From NCBI RefSeq assembly GCF_051020975.1, contig NW_027478168.1, positions 6,572,001-6,636,000 of the forward strand: a DNA stretch of 64,000 nt. The letters run 5' to 3'. Positions within the stretch are counted from its first letter, which is position 1. Each line of letters opens with the position of its first letter. This stretch comes from Osmia lignaria lignaria. Its lineage: Eukaryota; Arthropoda; Insecta; Hymenoptera; Megachilidae. The position numbers and the translations under genes are program-made. The notes beneath the pieces were generated by a model. That model was given only the letters and a program-made list of their open reading frames with translations. It was not told the DNA's origin and searched no databases. This document shows, one piece after another, positions 24,718-37,918 of the stretch.

Positions 24718-26971
24718 TTGCAGATTTATCTCGAGGGAAGGGGCCTGACGGACATATTTCGAGATATTTCTTCTTCTTGTTCTTCTTCTTCTGCACAGCT
24801 AAGCTGGAAGTGGCTTTTGCGGCTCGCACTAGTGCAGAGTTATCTCAAAGAAAGGGGCCACGGTGTTTCAGTATCTCTATTATGTTGGTGCGGCTTCGGA
24901 ACTTTTAAATATCTCGATATATCTCGAGAACTACGCATCTGATCAAAAAATATCATAGAACATAAAAAGTAGGAAACTTAATTCTCTACAAAAAAGGTCT
25001 CTTAACATTTTGCCATAGCTCGCTTCGTTTCCGAGATATTTGCAGATATATCTCAAGGGAAGGGGCCTGACGGACATATTTCGAGATATTTCTTCTTCTT
25101 GTTGTTCTTCTTCTGCACAGCTAACCTGGAAGTGGCATTTCCAGCTCGCAATAGTGCAGAGTTATCTCAAAGAAAGGGGCCACGGTGTTTCTGTATCTCT
25201 ATTATGTTGGTGCGGCTTCGGAACTTTTAAATATCTCGATATATCTCGAGAACTACGCATCTGATCAAAAAATATCATAGAACATAAAAAGTACGAAACA
25301 TAATTCTCTACAAAAAATGTCTCTTAACATTTTGCCATAGCTCGTTTCGTTTCCGAGATATTTGCAGATATATCTCAAGGGAAGGGGCCTGACGGACATA
25401 TTTCGAGATATTTCTTCTTCTTGTTGTTCTTCTTCTGCACAGCTAAGCTGGAAGTGGCATTTGCGGCTCGCACTAGTGCAGAGTTATCTCAAAGAAAGGG
25501 GCCACGGTGTTTCTGGATCTCTATTATGTTGGTGCGGCTTCGGAACTTTTAAATATCTCGATATATCTCGAAAACTACGCTTCTGATCAAAAAATATCAT
25601 AGAACATAAATTGTAGAAAACTTAATTCTCTACAAAAAAGGTCTCTTAACATTTTGCCATAGCTCGCTTCGTTTCCGAGATATATGCAGATTTATCTCAA
25701 GGGAAGGGGCCTGACGGACATATTTCGAGATATTTCTTCTTCTTGTTGTTCTTCTTCTGCACAGCTAAACTGGAAGTGGCATTTCCAGCTCGCAATAGTG
25801 CAGAGTTATCTCAAAGAAAGGGGCCACGGTGTTTCTGTATCTCTATTATGTTGGTGCGGCTTCGGAACTTTTAAATATCTTGATATATCTCGAGAACTAC
25901 GCATCTGATCAAAAAATATCATAGAACATAAGAAGTAGGAAACTTAATTCTCTACAAAAAAGGTCTCTTAACATTTTGCCATAGCTCGCTTCGTTTCCGA
26001 GATATTTGCAGATTTATCTCAAGGGAAGGGGCCTGACGGACATATTTCGAGATATTTCTTCTTCTTGTTGTTCTTCTTCTGCACAGCTAAGCTGGAAGTG
26101 GCATTTGCGGCTCGCACTAGTGCAGAGTTATCTCAAAGAAAGGGGCCACGGTGTTTCTGTATCTCTATTATGTTGGTGCGGCTTCGGAACTTTTAAATAT
26201 CTTGATATATCTCGAGAAGTACGCATCTGATCAAAAAATATCATAGAACATAGAAAGTAGGAAACTTAATTCTCTACAAAAAAGGTCTCTTAACATTTTG
26301 CCATAGCTCGCTTCGTTTCCGAGATATTTGCAGATTTATCTCAAGGGAAGGGGCCTGACGGACATATTTCGAGATATTTCTTCTTCTTGTTGTTCTTCTT
26401 CTGCACAGCTAAGCTGGAAGTGGCATTTGCGGCTCGCACTAGTGCAGAGTTATCTCAAAGAAAGGGGCCACGGTGTTTCTGGATCTCTATTATGTTGGTG
26501 CGGCTTCGGAACTTTTAAATATCTCGATATATCTCGAAAACTACGCTTCTGATCAAAAAATATCATAGAACATAAATTGTAGGAAACATAATTCTCTACA
26601 AAAAAGGTCTCTTAACATTTTGCCATAGCTCGTTTCGTTTCCGAGATATTTGCAGATATATCTCAAGGGAAGGGGCCTGACGGACATATTTCGAGATATT
26701 TCTTCTTCTTGTTGTTCTTCTTCTGCACAGCTAAACTGGATGTGGCATTTCCAGCTCGCAATAGTGCAGAGTTATCTCAAAGAAAGGGGCCACGGTGTTT
26801 CTGTATCTCTATTATGTTGGTCCGGCTTCGGAACTTTTAAATATCTTGATATATCTCGAGAACTACGCATCTGATCAAAAAATATCATAGAACATAAAAA
26901 GTACGACACATAATTCTCTACAAAAAAGGTCTCTTAACATTTTGCCATAGCTCGTTTCGTTTCCGAGATAT

Positions 26972-27937
26972 TTGCAGATATATCTCAAGGGAAGGGGCCT
27001 GACGGACATATTTCGAGATATTTCTTCTTCTTGTTGTTCTTCTTCTGCACAGCTAAGCTGGAAGTGGCATTTGCGGCTCGCACTAGTGCAGAGTTATCTC
27101 AAAGAAAGGGGCCACGGTGTTTCTGGATCTCTATTATGTTGGTGCGGCTTCGGAACTTTTAAATATCTCGATATATCTCGAAAACTACGCTTCTGATCAA
27201 AAAATATCATAGAACATAAATTGTAGGAAACATAATTCTCTACAAAAAAGGTCTCTTAACATTTTGCCATAGCTCGTTTCGTTTCCGAGATATTTGCAGA
27301 TATATCTCAAGGGAAGGGGCCTGACGGACATATTTCGAGATATTTCTTCTTCTTGTTGTTCTTCTTCTGCACAGCTAAACTGGGAGTGGCATTTCCAGCT
27401 CGCAATAGTGCAGAGTTATCTCAAAGAAAGGGGCCACGGTGTTTCTGTATCTCTATTATGTTGGTGCGGCTTCGGAACTTTTAAATATCTTGATATATCT
27501 CGAGAACTACGCATCTGATCAAAAAATATCATAGAACATAAAAAGTACGAAACTTAATTCTCTACAACAAAGGTCTCTTAACATTTTGCCATAGCTCGCT
27601 TCGTTTCGGAGATATTTGGAGATTTATCTCAAGGGAAGGGGCCTGACGGACATATTTCGAGATATTTCTTCTTCTTGTTGTTCTTCTTCTGCACAGCTAA
27701 GCTGGAAGTGGCATTTGCAGCTCGCAATAGTGCAGAGTTATCTCAAAGAAAGGGTCCACGGTGTTTCTGTATCTCTATTATGTTGGTGCGGCTTCAGAAC
27801 TTTTAAATATCTTGGTATATCTCGAGAACTACGCATATGATCAAAAAATATCATAGAACATAAAAAGTAGGAAACTTAATTCTCTACAAAAAAGGTCTCT
27901 TAACATTTTGCCATAGCTCGCTTCGTTTCCGAGATAT
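26972..27937 (+). repeat. Distant copy of the m74-m76 segment (m84-m86)
   Basis: This matches 23752-24717 at a shift of 3220 bp, including the gtacgacacat leader. The next monomer, m87 at 27938, starts like m77 (ctcgaggga) but continues like m78 (ctaacctgg). It is thus a fused unit produced by loss of one monomer length. Confidence 0.9.
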
Positions 27938-28903
27938 TTGCAGATTTATCTCGAGGGAAGGGGCCTGACGGACATATTTCGAGATATTTCTTCTTCTTGT
28001 TGTTCTTCTTCTGCACAGCTAACCTGGAAGTGGCATTTCCAGCTCGCAATAATGCAGAGTTATCTCAAAGAAAGGGGCCACGGTGTTTCTGTATCTCTAT
28101 TATGTTGGTGCGGCTTCGGAACTTTTAAATATCTCGATATATCTCGAGAACTACGCATCTGATCAAAAAATATCATAGAACATAAAAAGTACGAAACATA
28201 ATTCTCTACAAAAAATGTCTCTTAACATTTTGCCATAGCTCGTTTCGTTTCCGAGATATTTGCAGATATATCTCAAGGGAAGGGGCCTGACGGACATATT
28301 TCGAGATATTTCTTCTTCTTGTTGTTCTTCTTCTGCACAGCTAAACTGGAAGTGGCGTTTCCAGCTCGCAATAGCGCAGAGTTATCTGAAAGGAAGGGGC
28401 CACGGTGTTGCTGTATCTCTATTATGTTGGTACGGCTTCGGAACTTTTAAATATCTTGATATATCTCGAGAACTACGCATCTGATCAAAAAATATCATAG
28501 AACATAAAAACTAGGAAACTTAATTCTCTACAAAAAAGGTCTCTTAACATTTTGCCATAGCTCGCTTCGTTTCCGAGATATTTGCAGATATATCTCAAGG
28601 GAAGGGGCCTGACGGACATATTTCGAGATATTTCTTCTTCTTGTTGTTCTTCTTCTGCACAGCTAAGCTGGAAGTGGCATTTGCGGCTCGCACTAGTGCA
28701 GAGTTATCTCAAAGAAAGGGGCCACGGTGTTTCTGGATCTCTATTATGTTGGTGCGGCTTCGGAACTTTTAAATATCTTGATATATCTCGAGAACTACGC
28801 ATCTGATCAAAAAATATCATAGAACATAAGAAGTAGGAAACTTAATTCTCTACAAAAAAGGTCTCTTAACATTTTGCCATAGCTCGCTTCGTTTCCGAGA
28901 TAT

Positions 28904-29869
28904 TTGCAGATTTATCTCAAGGGAAGGGGCCTGACGGACATATTTCGAGATATTTCTTCTTCTTGTTGTTCTTCTTCTGCACAGCTAAGCTGGACGTGGC
29001 ATTTCTGGCTCGCACTAGTGCAGAGTTATCTCAAAGAAAGGGGCCACGGTGTTTCTGCATCTCTATTATGTTGGTGCGGCTTCGGAACTTTTAAATATCT
29101 TGATATATCTCGAGAACTACGCATCTGATCAAAAAATATCATAGAACATAAAAAGTAGGAAACTTAATTCTCTACAAATAAGGTCTCTTAACATTTTGCC
29201 ATAGCTCACGTCGTTTCCGAGATATTTGCAGATTTATCTCAAGGGAAGGGGCCTGACGGACATATTTCGAGATATTTCTTCTTCTCGTTGTTCTTCTTCT
29301 GCACAGCTAAGCTGGAAGTGGCATTTGCGGCCCGCACTAGTGCAGAGTTATCTCAAAGAAAGGGGCCACGGTGTTTCTGTATCTCTATTATGCTGGTGCG
29401 GCTTCGGAACTTTTAAATATCTCGATATATCTCGAAAACTACGCTTCTGATCAAAAAATATCATAGAACATAACTTGTAGGAGATATAATTCTCTACAAA
29501 AAAGGTCTCTTACCATTTTGCCATAGCTCGCTTCGTTTCCGAGATATTTGCAGATATATCTCAAGGGAAGGGGCCTGACGGACATATTTCGAGATATTTC
29601 TTCTTCTTGTTGTTCTTCTTCTGCACAGCTAAGCTGGAAGTGGCATTTGCAGCTCGCAATAGTGCAGAGTTATCTCAAAGAAAGGGGCCACGGTGTTTCT
29701 GCATCTCTATTATGTTGGTGCGGCTTCGGAACTTTTAAATATCTTGATATATCTCGAGAACAACGCATCTGATCAAAAAATATCATAGAACATAAAAAGT
29801 AGGAAACATAATTCTCTACAACAAAGGTCTCTTAACATTTTGCCATAGCTCGCTTCGTTTCGGAGATAT
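28904..29869 (+). repeat. Distant copy of the m68-m70 segment (m90-m92)
   Basis: A repeat of 21820-22785 at exactly 22 monomers (7084 bp). m92 is followed by m93, an m76-type unit, whereas m70 is followed by m71, so the shared segment ends near the end of the third monomer. Confidence 0.87.
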
Positions 29870-32445
29870 TTGGAGATTTATCTCAAGGGAAGGGGCCTGA
29901 CGGACATATTTCGAGATATTTCTTCTTCTTGTTGTTCTTCTTCTGCACAGCTAAGCTGGAAGTGGCATTTGCAGCTCGCAATAGTGCAGAGTTATCTCAA
30001 AGAAAGGGTCCACGGTGTTTCTGTATCTCTATTATGTTGGTGCGGCTTCAGAACTTTTAAATATCTTGGTATATCTCGAGAACTACGCATATGATCAAAA
30101 AATATCATAGAACATAAAAAGTAGGAAACTTAATTCTCTACAAAAAAGGTCTCTTAACATTTTGCCATAGCTCGCTTCGTTTCCGAGATATTTGCAGATT
30201 TATCTCGAGGGAAGGGGCCTGACGGACATATTTCGAGATATTTCTTCTTCTTGTTGTTCTTCTTCTGCACAGCTAAGCTGGAAGTGGCTTTTGCGGCTCG
30301 CACTAGTGCAGAGTTATCTCAAAGAAAGGGGCCACGGTGTTTCAGTATCTCTATTATGTTGGTGCGGCTTCGGAACTTTTAAATATCTCGATATATCTCG
30401 AGAACTACGCATCTGATCAAAAAATATCATAGAACATAAAAAGTAGGAAACTTAATTCTCTACAAAAAAGGTCTCTTAACATTTTGCCATAGCTCGCTTC
30501 GTTTCCGAGATATTTGCAGATTTATCTCAAGGGAAGGGGCCTGACGGACATATTTGGAGATATTTCTTCTTCTTGTTGTTCTTCTTCTGCACAGCTAAGC
30601 TGGAAGTGGCATTTGCGGCCCGCACTAGTGCAGAGTTATCTCAAAGAAAGGGGCCACGGTGTTTCTGTATCTCTATTATGTTGGTGCCGCTTCGGAACTT
30701 TTAAATATCTCGATATATCTCGAAAACTACGCTTCTGATCAAAAAATATCATAGAACATAACTTGTAGGAGACATAATTCTCTACAAAAAAGGTCTCTTA
30801 ACATTTTGCCATAGCTCGCTTCGTTTCCGAGATATTTGCAGATATATCTCAAGGGAAGGGGCCTGACGGACATATTTCGAGATATTTCTTCTTCTTGTTG
30901 TTCTTCTTCTGCACAGCGAAGCTGGAAGTGGCATTTGCAGCTCGCAATAGTGCAGAGTTATCTGAAAGAAAGGGGCCACGGTGTTTCTGTATCTCTATTA
31001 TGTTGGTGCGGCTTCGGAACTTTTAAATATCTCGATATATCTCGAAAACTACGCTTCTGATCAAAAAATATCATAGAACATAACTTGTAGGAGACATAAT
31101 TCTCTACAAAAAAGGTCTCTTAACATTTTGCCATAGCTCGCTTCGTTTCCGAGATATTTGCAGATATATCTCAAGGGAAGGGGCCTGACGGACATATTTC
31201 GAGATATTTCTTCTTCTTGTTGTTCTTCTTCTGCACAGCTAAACTGGAAGTGGCATTTCCAGCTCGCAATAGTGCAGAGTTATCTGAAAGAAAGGGGCCA
31301 CGGTGTTTCTGTATCTCTATTATGTTGGTGCGGCTTCGGAACTTTTAAATATCTTGATATATCTCGAGAACTACGCATCTGATCAAAAAATATCATAGAA
31401 CATAAAAAGTAGGAAACTTAATTCTCTACAAAAAAGGTCTCTTAACATTTTGCCATAGCTCGCTTCGTTTCCGAGATATTTGCAGATTTATCTCAAGGGA
31501 AGGGGCCTGACGGACATATTTCGAGATATTTCTTCTTCTCGTTGTTCTTCTTCTGCACAGCTAAGCTGGAAGTGGCATTTGCGGCTCGTACTAGTGCAGA
31601 GTTATCTCAAAGAAAGGGGCCACGGTGTTTCTGTATCTCTATTATGTTGGTGCGGCTTCGGAACTTTTAAATATCTTGATATATCTCGAGAACTACGCAT
31701 CTGATCAAAAAATATCATAGAACATAGAAAGTAGGAAACTTAATTCTCTACAAAAAAGGTCTCTTAACATTTTGCCATAGCTCGCTTCGTTTCCGAGATA
31801 TTTGCAGATTTATCTCAAGGGAAGGGGCCTGACGGACATATTTCGAGATATTTCTTCTTCTTGTTGTTCTTCTTCTGCACAGCTAAGCTGGAAGTGGCAT
31901 TTGCGGCTCGCGCTAGTGCAGAGTTATCTCAAAGAAAGGGGCCACGGTGTTTCTGTATCTCTATTATGTTGGTGCGGCTTCGGAACTTTTAAATATCACG
32001 ATATATCTCGAAAACTACGCTTCTGATCAAAAAATATCATAGAACATAACTTGTAGGAGACATAATTCTCTACAAAAAAGGTCTCTTAACATTTTGCCAT
32101 AGCTCGCTTCGTTTCCGAGATATTTGCAGATATATCTCAAGGGAAGGGGCCTGACGGACATATTTCGAGATATTTCTTCTTCTTGTTGTTCTTCTTCTGC
32201 ACAGCTAAACTGGAAGTGGCGTTTCCAGCTCGCAATAGCGCAGAGTTATCTCAAAGAAAGGGGCCACGGTGTTTCTGTATCTCTATTATGTTGGTGCGGC
32301 TTCGGAACTTTTAAATATCTTGATATATCTCGGGAACTACGCTTCTGATAAAAAAATATCATAGAACATAAAAAGTAGGAAACTTAATTCTCTACAAATA
32401 AAGTCTCTTAACATTTTGCCATAGCTCGCTTCGTTTCCGAGATAT

Positions 32446-32767
32446 TTGCAGATTTATCTCAAGGAAAGGGGCCTGACGGACATATTTCTAGATATTTCTT
32501 CTTCTTGTTGTTCTTCTTCTGCACAGCTAAGCTGGAAGTGGCATTTGCAGCTCGCAATAGTGCAGAGTTATCTCAAAGAAAGGGGCCACGGTGTTTCTGT
32601 ATCTCTATTATGTTGGTGCAGCTTCGGAACTTTTAAATATCTTGATATATCTCGAGAACAACGCATCTGATCAAAAAATATCATAGAACATAAAAAGTAG
32701 AAAACTTAATTCTCTACAAAAAATGTCTCTTAACATTTTGCCATAGCTCGCTTCGTTTCCGAGATAT
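32446..32767 (+). repeat. Monomer m101 (tttctagatattt variant)
   Basis: A Q-q unit with ctcaaggaaagg and tttctagatattt. It follows an F unit with a gggaactacgcttctgat end and an aataaagtctc tail. The same pair occurs at 36309-36952 and 37597-38240, linking this spot to the tetramer HOR about 4.2 kb downstream. Confidence 0.85.
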
Positions 32768-34376
32768 ATGCAGATTTATCTCAAGGGAAGGGGCCTGACG
32801 GACATATTTCGAGATATTTCTTCTTCTTGTTGTTCTTCTTCTGCACAGCTAAGCTGGAAGTGGCATTTGCAGCTCGCAATAGTGCAGAGTTATCTGAGAG
32901 AAAGGGGCCACGGTGTTTCTGTATCTCTATTATGTTGGTGCGGCTTCGGAACTTTTAAATATCTCGATATATCTCGAAAACTACGCTTCTGATCAAAAAA
33001 TATCATAGAACATAACTTGTAGGAGACATAATTCTCTACAAAAAAGGTCTCTTAACATTTTGCCATAGCTCGCTTCGTTTCCGAGATATTTGCAGATATA
33101 TCTCAAGGGAAGGGGCCTGACGGACATATTTCGAGATATTTCTTCTTCTTGTTGTTCTTCTTCTGCACAGCTAAACTGGAAGTGGCATTTGCAGCTCGCA
33201 ATAGTGCAGAGTTATCTCAAAGAAAGGGGCCACGGTGTTTCTGTATCTCTATTATGTTGGTGCAGCTTCGGAACTTTTAAATATCTTGATATATCTCGAG
33301 AACAACGCATCTGATCAAAAAATATCATAGAACATAAAAAGTAGAAAACTTAATTCTCTACAAAAAATGTCTCTTAACATTTTGCCATAGCTCGCTTCGT
33401 TTCCGAGATATATGCAGATTTATCTCAAGGGAAGGGGCCTGACGGACATATTTCGAGATATTTCTTCTTCTTGTTGTTCTTCTTCTGCACAGCTAAGCTG
33501 GAAGTGGCATTTGCAGCTCGCAATAGTGCAGAGTTATCTGAAAGAAAGGGGCCACGGTGTTTCTGTATCTCTATTATGTTGGTGCGGCTTCGGAACTTTT
33601 AAATATCTCGATATATCTCGAAAACTACGCTTCTGATCAAAAAATATCATAGAACATAACTTGTAGGAGACATAATTCTCTACAAAAAAGGTCTCTTAAC
33701 ATTTTGCCATAGCTCGCTTCGTTTCCGAGATATTTGCAGATATATCTCAAGGGAAGGGGCCTGACGGACATATTTCGAGATATTTCTTCTTCTTGTTGTT
33801 CTTCTTCTGCACAGCTAAACTGGAAGTGGCATTTGCAGCTCGCAATAGTGCAGAGTTATCTCAAAGAAAGGGGCCACGGTGTTTCTGTATCTCTATTATG
33901 TTGGTGCAGCTTCGGAACTTTTAAATATCTTGATATATCTCGAGAACAACGCATCTGATCAAAAAATATCATAGAACATAAAAAGTAGAAAACTTAATTC
34001 TCTACAAAAAATGTCTCTAAACATTTTGCCATAGCTCGCTTCGTTTCCGAGATATATGCAGATTTATCTCAAGGGAAGGGCCTGACGGACATATTTCGAG
34101 ATATTTCTTCTTCTTGTTGTTCTTCTTCTGCACAGCTAAGCTGGAAGTGGCATTTGCAGCTCGCAATAGTGCAGAGTTATCTGAAAGAAAGGGGCCACGG
34201 TGTTTCTGTATCTCTATTATGTTGGTGCGGCTTCGGAACTTTTAAATATCTCGATATATCTCGAAAACTACGCTTCTGATCAAAAAATATCATAGAACAT
34301 AACTTGTAGGAGACATAATTCTCTACAAAAAAGGTCTCTTAACATTTTGCCATAGCTCGCTTCGTTTCCGAGATAT
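32768..34376 (+). repeat. Dimer HOR, about 2.5 copies (644 bp; m102-m106)
   Basis: A Q-k unit starting gatatatgcag and ending aacttgtaggagac alternates with a Q-q unit carrying aaactgg, gtgcagc and gtagaaaac. Copies begin at 32768, 33412 and 34056. The last first-unit has a 1-bp deletion and is followed by an F-type unit instead of Q-q. Related single pairs occur at 22464-23107. Confidence 0.9.
34071..34085 (+). other. Single-base deletion in m106
   Basis: The sequence reads aagggaagggcctg where other monomers have aagggaaggggcctg, so one G is lost from the G run. No other copy in the window shares it, so it is private to this monomer and later than the dimer amplification. Confidence 0.88.
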
Positions 34377-35342
34377 TTGCAGATATATCTCAAGGGAAGG
34401 GGCCTGACGGACATATTTCGAGATATTTCTTCTTCTTGTTGTTCTTCTTCTGCACAGCTAAACTGGAAGTGGCATTTCCAGCTCGCAATAGTGCAGAGTT
34501 ATCTGAAAGAAAGGGGCCACGGTGTTTCTGTATCTCTATTATGTTGGTGCGGCTTCGGAACTTTTAAATATCTTGATATATCTCGAGAACCACGCATCTG
34601 ATCAAAAAATATCATAGAACATGAAAAGTAGGAAACTTAATTCTCTACAAAAAAGGTCTCTTAACATTTTGCCATAGCTCGCTTCGTTTCCGAGATATTT
34701 GCAGATTTATCTCAAGGGAAGGGGCCTGACGGACATATTTCGAGATATTTCTTCTTCTCGTTGTTCTTCTTCTGCACAGCTAAGCTGGAAGTGGCATTTG
34801 CGGCTCGCACTAGTGCAGAGTTATCTCAAAGAAAGGGGCCACGGTGTTTCTGTATCTCTATTATGTTGGTGCGGCTTCGGAACTTTTAAATATCTTGATA
34901 TATCTCGAGAACTACGCATCTGATCAAAAAATATCATAGAACATAAAAAGTAGGAAACTTAATTCTCTACAAATAAGGTGTCTTAACATTTTGCCATAGC
35001 TCGCTTCGTTTCCGAGATATTTGCAGATTTATCTCAAGGGAAGGGGCCTGACGGACATATTTCGAGATATTTCTTCTTCTTGTTGTTCTTCTTCTGCACA
35101 GCTAAACTGGAAGTGGCATTTCCAGCTCGCAATAGTGCAGAGTTATCTGAAAGAAAGGGGCCACGGTGTTTCTGTATCTCTATTATGTTGGTGCGGCTTC
35201 GGAACTTTTAAATATCTTGGTATATCTCGAGAACTACGCATCTGATCAAAAAATATCATAGAACATAAAAAGTAGGAAACTTAATTCTCTACAAAAATGG
35301 TCTCTTAACATTTTGCCATAGCTCGCTTCGTTTCCGAGATAT
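34377..35342 (+). repeat. Bridging monomers m107-m109
   Basis: Order F-e, R-e, F-e, with private changes: gagaaccacgc and aacatgaaaag in m107, ttcttctcgttg and aataaggtgtc in m108, and cttggtatatc with aaaaatggtc in m109. They show no HOR period of their own and separate the dimer and tetramer blocks. Confidence 0.78.
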
Positions 35343-36630
35343 TTGCAGATTTATCTCAGGGGAAGGGGCCTGACGGACATATTTCGAGATATTTCTTCTT
35401 CTTCTTGTTCTTCTTCTGCACAGCTAAGCTGGAAGTGGCATTTGCGGCTCCCACTAGTGCAGAGTTATCTCAAAGAAAGGGGCCACGGTGTTTCTGTATC
35501 TCTATTATGTTGGTGCGGCTTCGGAACTTTTAAATATCTTGATATATCTCGAGAACTACGCATCTGATCAAAAAATATCATAGAACATAGAAAGTAGGAA
35601 ACTTAATTCTCTACAAAAAAGGTCTCTTAACATTTTGCCATAGCTCGCTTCGTTTCCGAGATATTTGCAGATTTATCTCAAGGGAAGGGGCCTGACGGAC
35701 ATATTTCGAGATATTTCTTCTTCTTGTTGTTCTTCTTCTGCACAGCTAAGCTGGAAGTGGCATTTGCGGCTCGCACTAGTGCAGAGTGAACTCAAAGAAA
35801 GGGGCCACGGTGTTTCTGTATCTCTATTATGTTGGTGCGGCTTCGGAACTTTTAAATATCTTGATATATCTCGAGAACTACGCATCTGATCAAAAAATAT
35901 CATAGAACATAGAAAGTAGGAAACTTAATTCTCTACAAAAAAGGTCTCTTAACATTTTGCCATAGCTCGCTTCGTTTCCGAGATATTTGCAGATATATCT
36001 CAAGGGAAGGGGCCTGACGGACATATTTCGAGATATTTCTTCTTCTTGTTGTTCTTCTTCTGCACAGCTAAGCTGGAAGTGGCATTTGCGGCTCGCGCTA
36101 GTGCAGAGTTATCTCAAAGAAAGGGGCCACGGTGTTTCTGTATCTCTATTATGTTGGTGCGGCTTCGAAACTTTTAAATATCACGATATATCTCGAAAAC
36201 TACGCTTCTGATCAAAAAATATCATAGAACATAAATTGTAGGAAACATAATTCTCTACAAAAAACGTCTCTTAACATTTTGCCATAGCTTGTTTCGTTTC
36301 CGAGATATTTGCAGATATATCGCAAGGGAAGGGGCCTGACGGACATATTTCGAGATATTTCTTCTTCTTGTTGTTCTTCTTCTGCACAGCTAAACTGGAA
36401 GTGGCGTTTCCAGCTCGCAATAGCGCAGAGTTATCTCAAAGAAAGGGGCCACGGTGTTTCTGTATCTCTATTATGTTGGTGCGGCTTCGGAACTTTTAAA
36501 TATCTTGATATATCTCGGGAACTACGCTTCTGATAAAAAAATATCATAGAACATAAAAAGTAGGAAACTTAATTCTCTACAAATAAAGTCTCTTAACATT
36601 TTGCCATAGCTCGCTTCGTTTCCGAGATAT
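35343..36630 (+). repeat. Tetramer HOR, copy a (m110-m113, 1288 bp)
   Basis: Order R-e, R-e, R-k, F. Markers are cggctcccac (m110), cagagtgaactc (m111), cttcgaaac with atcacgatat (m112), and gggaactacgcttctgat with a disrupted tgatca (m113). Homology to copy b begins in the middle of m110, because the left half of m110 (ctcagggga, ttcttcttcttg) differs from that of m114. Confidence 0.9.
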
Positions 36631-37918
36631 TTGCAGATTTATCTCAAGGAAAGGGGCCTGACGGACATATTTCTAGATATTTCTTCTTCTTGTTGTTCTT
36701 CTTCTGCACAGCTAAGCTGGAAGTGGCATTTGCGGCTCCCACTAGTGCAGAGTTATCTGAAAGAAAGGGGCCACGGTGTTTCTGTATCTCTATTATGTTG
36801 GTGCGGCTTCGGAACTTTTAAATATCTTGATATATCTCGAGAACTACGCATCTGATCAAAAAATATCATAGAACATAGAAAGTAGGAAACTTAATTCTCT
36901 ACAAAAAAGGTCTCTTAACATTTTGCCATAGCTCGCTTCGTTTCCGAGATATTTGCAGATTTATCTCAAGGGAAGGGGCCTGACGGACATATTTCGTGAT
37001 ATTTCTTCTTCTTGTTGTTCTTCTTCTGCACAGCTAAGCTGGAAGTGGCATTTGCGGCTCGCACTAGTGCAGAGTGAACTCAAAGAAAGGGGCCACGGTG
37101 TTTCTGTATCTCTATTATGTTGGTGCGGCTTCGGAACTTTTAAATATCTTGATATATCTCGAGAACTACGCATCTGATCAAAAAATATCATAGAACATAG
37201 AAAGTAGGAAACTTAATTCTCTACAAAAAAGGTCTCTTAACATTTTGCCATAGCTCGCTTCGTTTCCGAGATATTTGCAGATTTATCTCAAGGGAAGGGG
37301 CCTGACGGACATATTTCGAGATATTTCTTCTTCTTGTTGTTCTTCTTCTGCACAGCTAAGCTGGAAGTGGCATTTGCGGCTCGCGCTAGTGCAGAGTTAT
37401 CTCAAAGAAAGGGGCCACGGTGTTTCTGTATCTCTATTATGTTGGTGCGGCTTCGAAACTTTTAAATATCACGATATATCTCGAAAACTACGCTTCTGAT
37501 CAAAAAATATCATAGAACATAAATTGTAGGAAACATAATTCTCTACAAAAAACGTCTCTTAACATTTTGCCATAGCTTGTTTCGTTTCCGAGATATTTGC
37601 AGATATATCTCAAGGGAAGGGGCCTGACGGACATATTTCGAGATATTTCTTCTTCTTGTTGTTCTTCTTCTGCACAGCTAAACTGGAAGTGGCGTTTCCA
37701 GCTCGCAATAGCGCAGAGTTATCTCAAAGAAAGGGGCCACGGTGTTTCTGTATCTCTATTATGTTGGTGCGGCTTCGGAACTTTTAAATATCTTGATATA
37801 TCTCGGGAACTACGCTTCTGATAAAAAAATATCATAGAACATAAAAAGTAGGAAACTTAATTCTCTACAAATAAAGTCTCTTAACATTTTGCCATAGCTC
37901 GCTTCGTTTCCGAGATAT
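36631..37918 (+). repeat. Tetramer HOR, copy b (m114-m117)
   Basis: This repeats m110-m113 from the cggctcccac word onward. The left half of m114 (ctcaaggaaagg, tttctagatattt) instead matches m118 at 37919 and m101 at 32446. m115 has a private tttcgtgatattt. The true tetramer edges therefore lie near the centre of the monomer, about 36735 and 38020. Confidence 0.9.

Larger units (their letters stand above)
21820..32445 (+). repeat. Mosaic region without one HOR period (m68-m100)
   Basis: 33 monomers show no single repeating order, but ordered groups recur at a distance: m68-m70 with m90-m92 (shift 7084), m74-m76 with m84-m86 (shift 3220), and m76-m77 with m93-m94 (shift 5474). R-k followed by F-e is common (m74-m75, m79-m80, m82-m83, m84-m85, m99-m100). 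The pattern suggests older HORs shuffled by later exchanges. Confidence 0.8.

Noticed and set aside
35673..35903. Minus-strand 76-codon open frames starting at ATG (also at 36961, 38571, 54346 and 56923).
   Set aside because: They are reverse-strand readings of the same monomer, open only where a stop was lost by substitution (for example cagagtgaactc or gcagagatatc). There is no sign of coding constraint.
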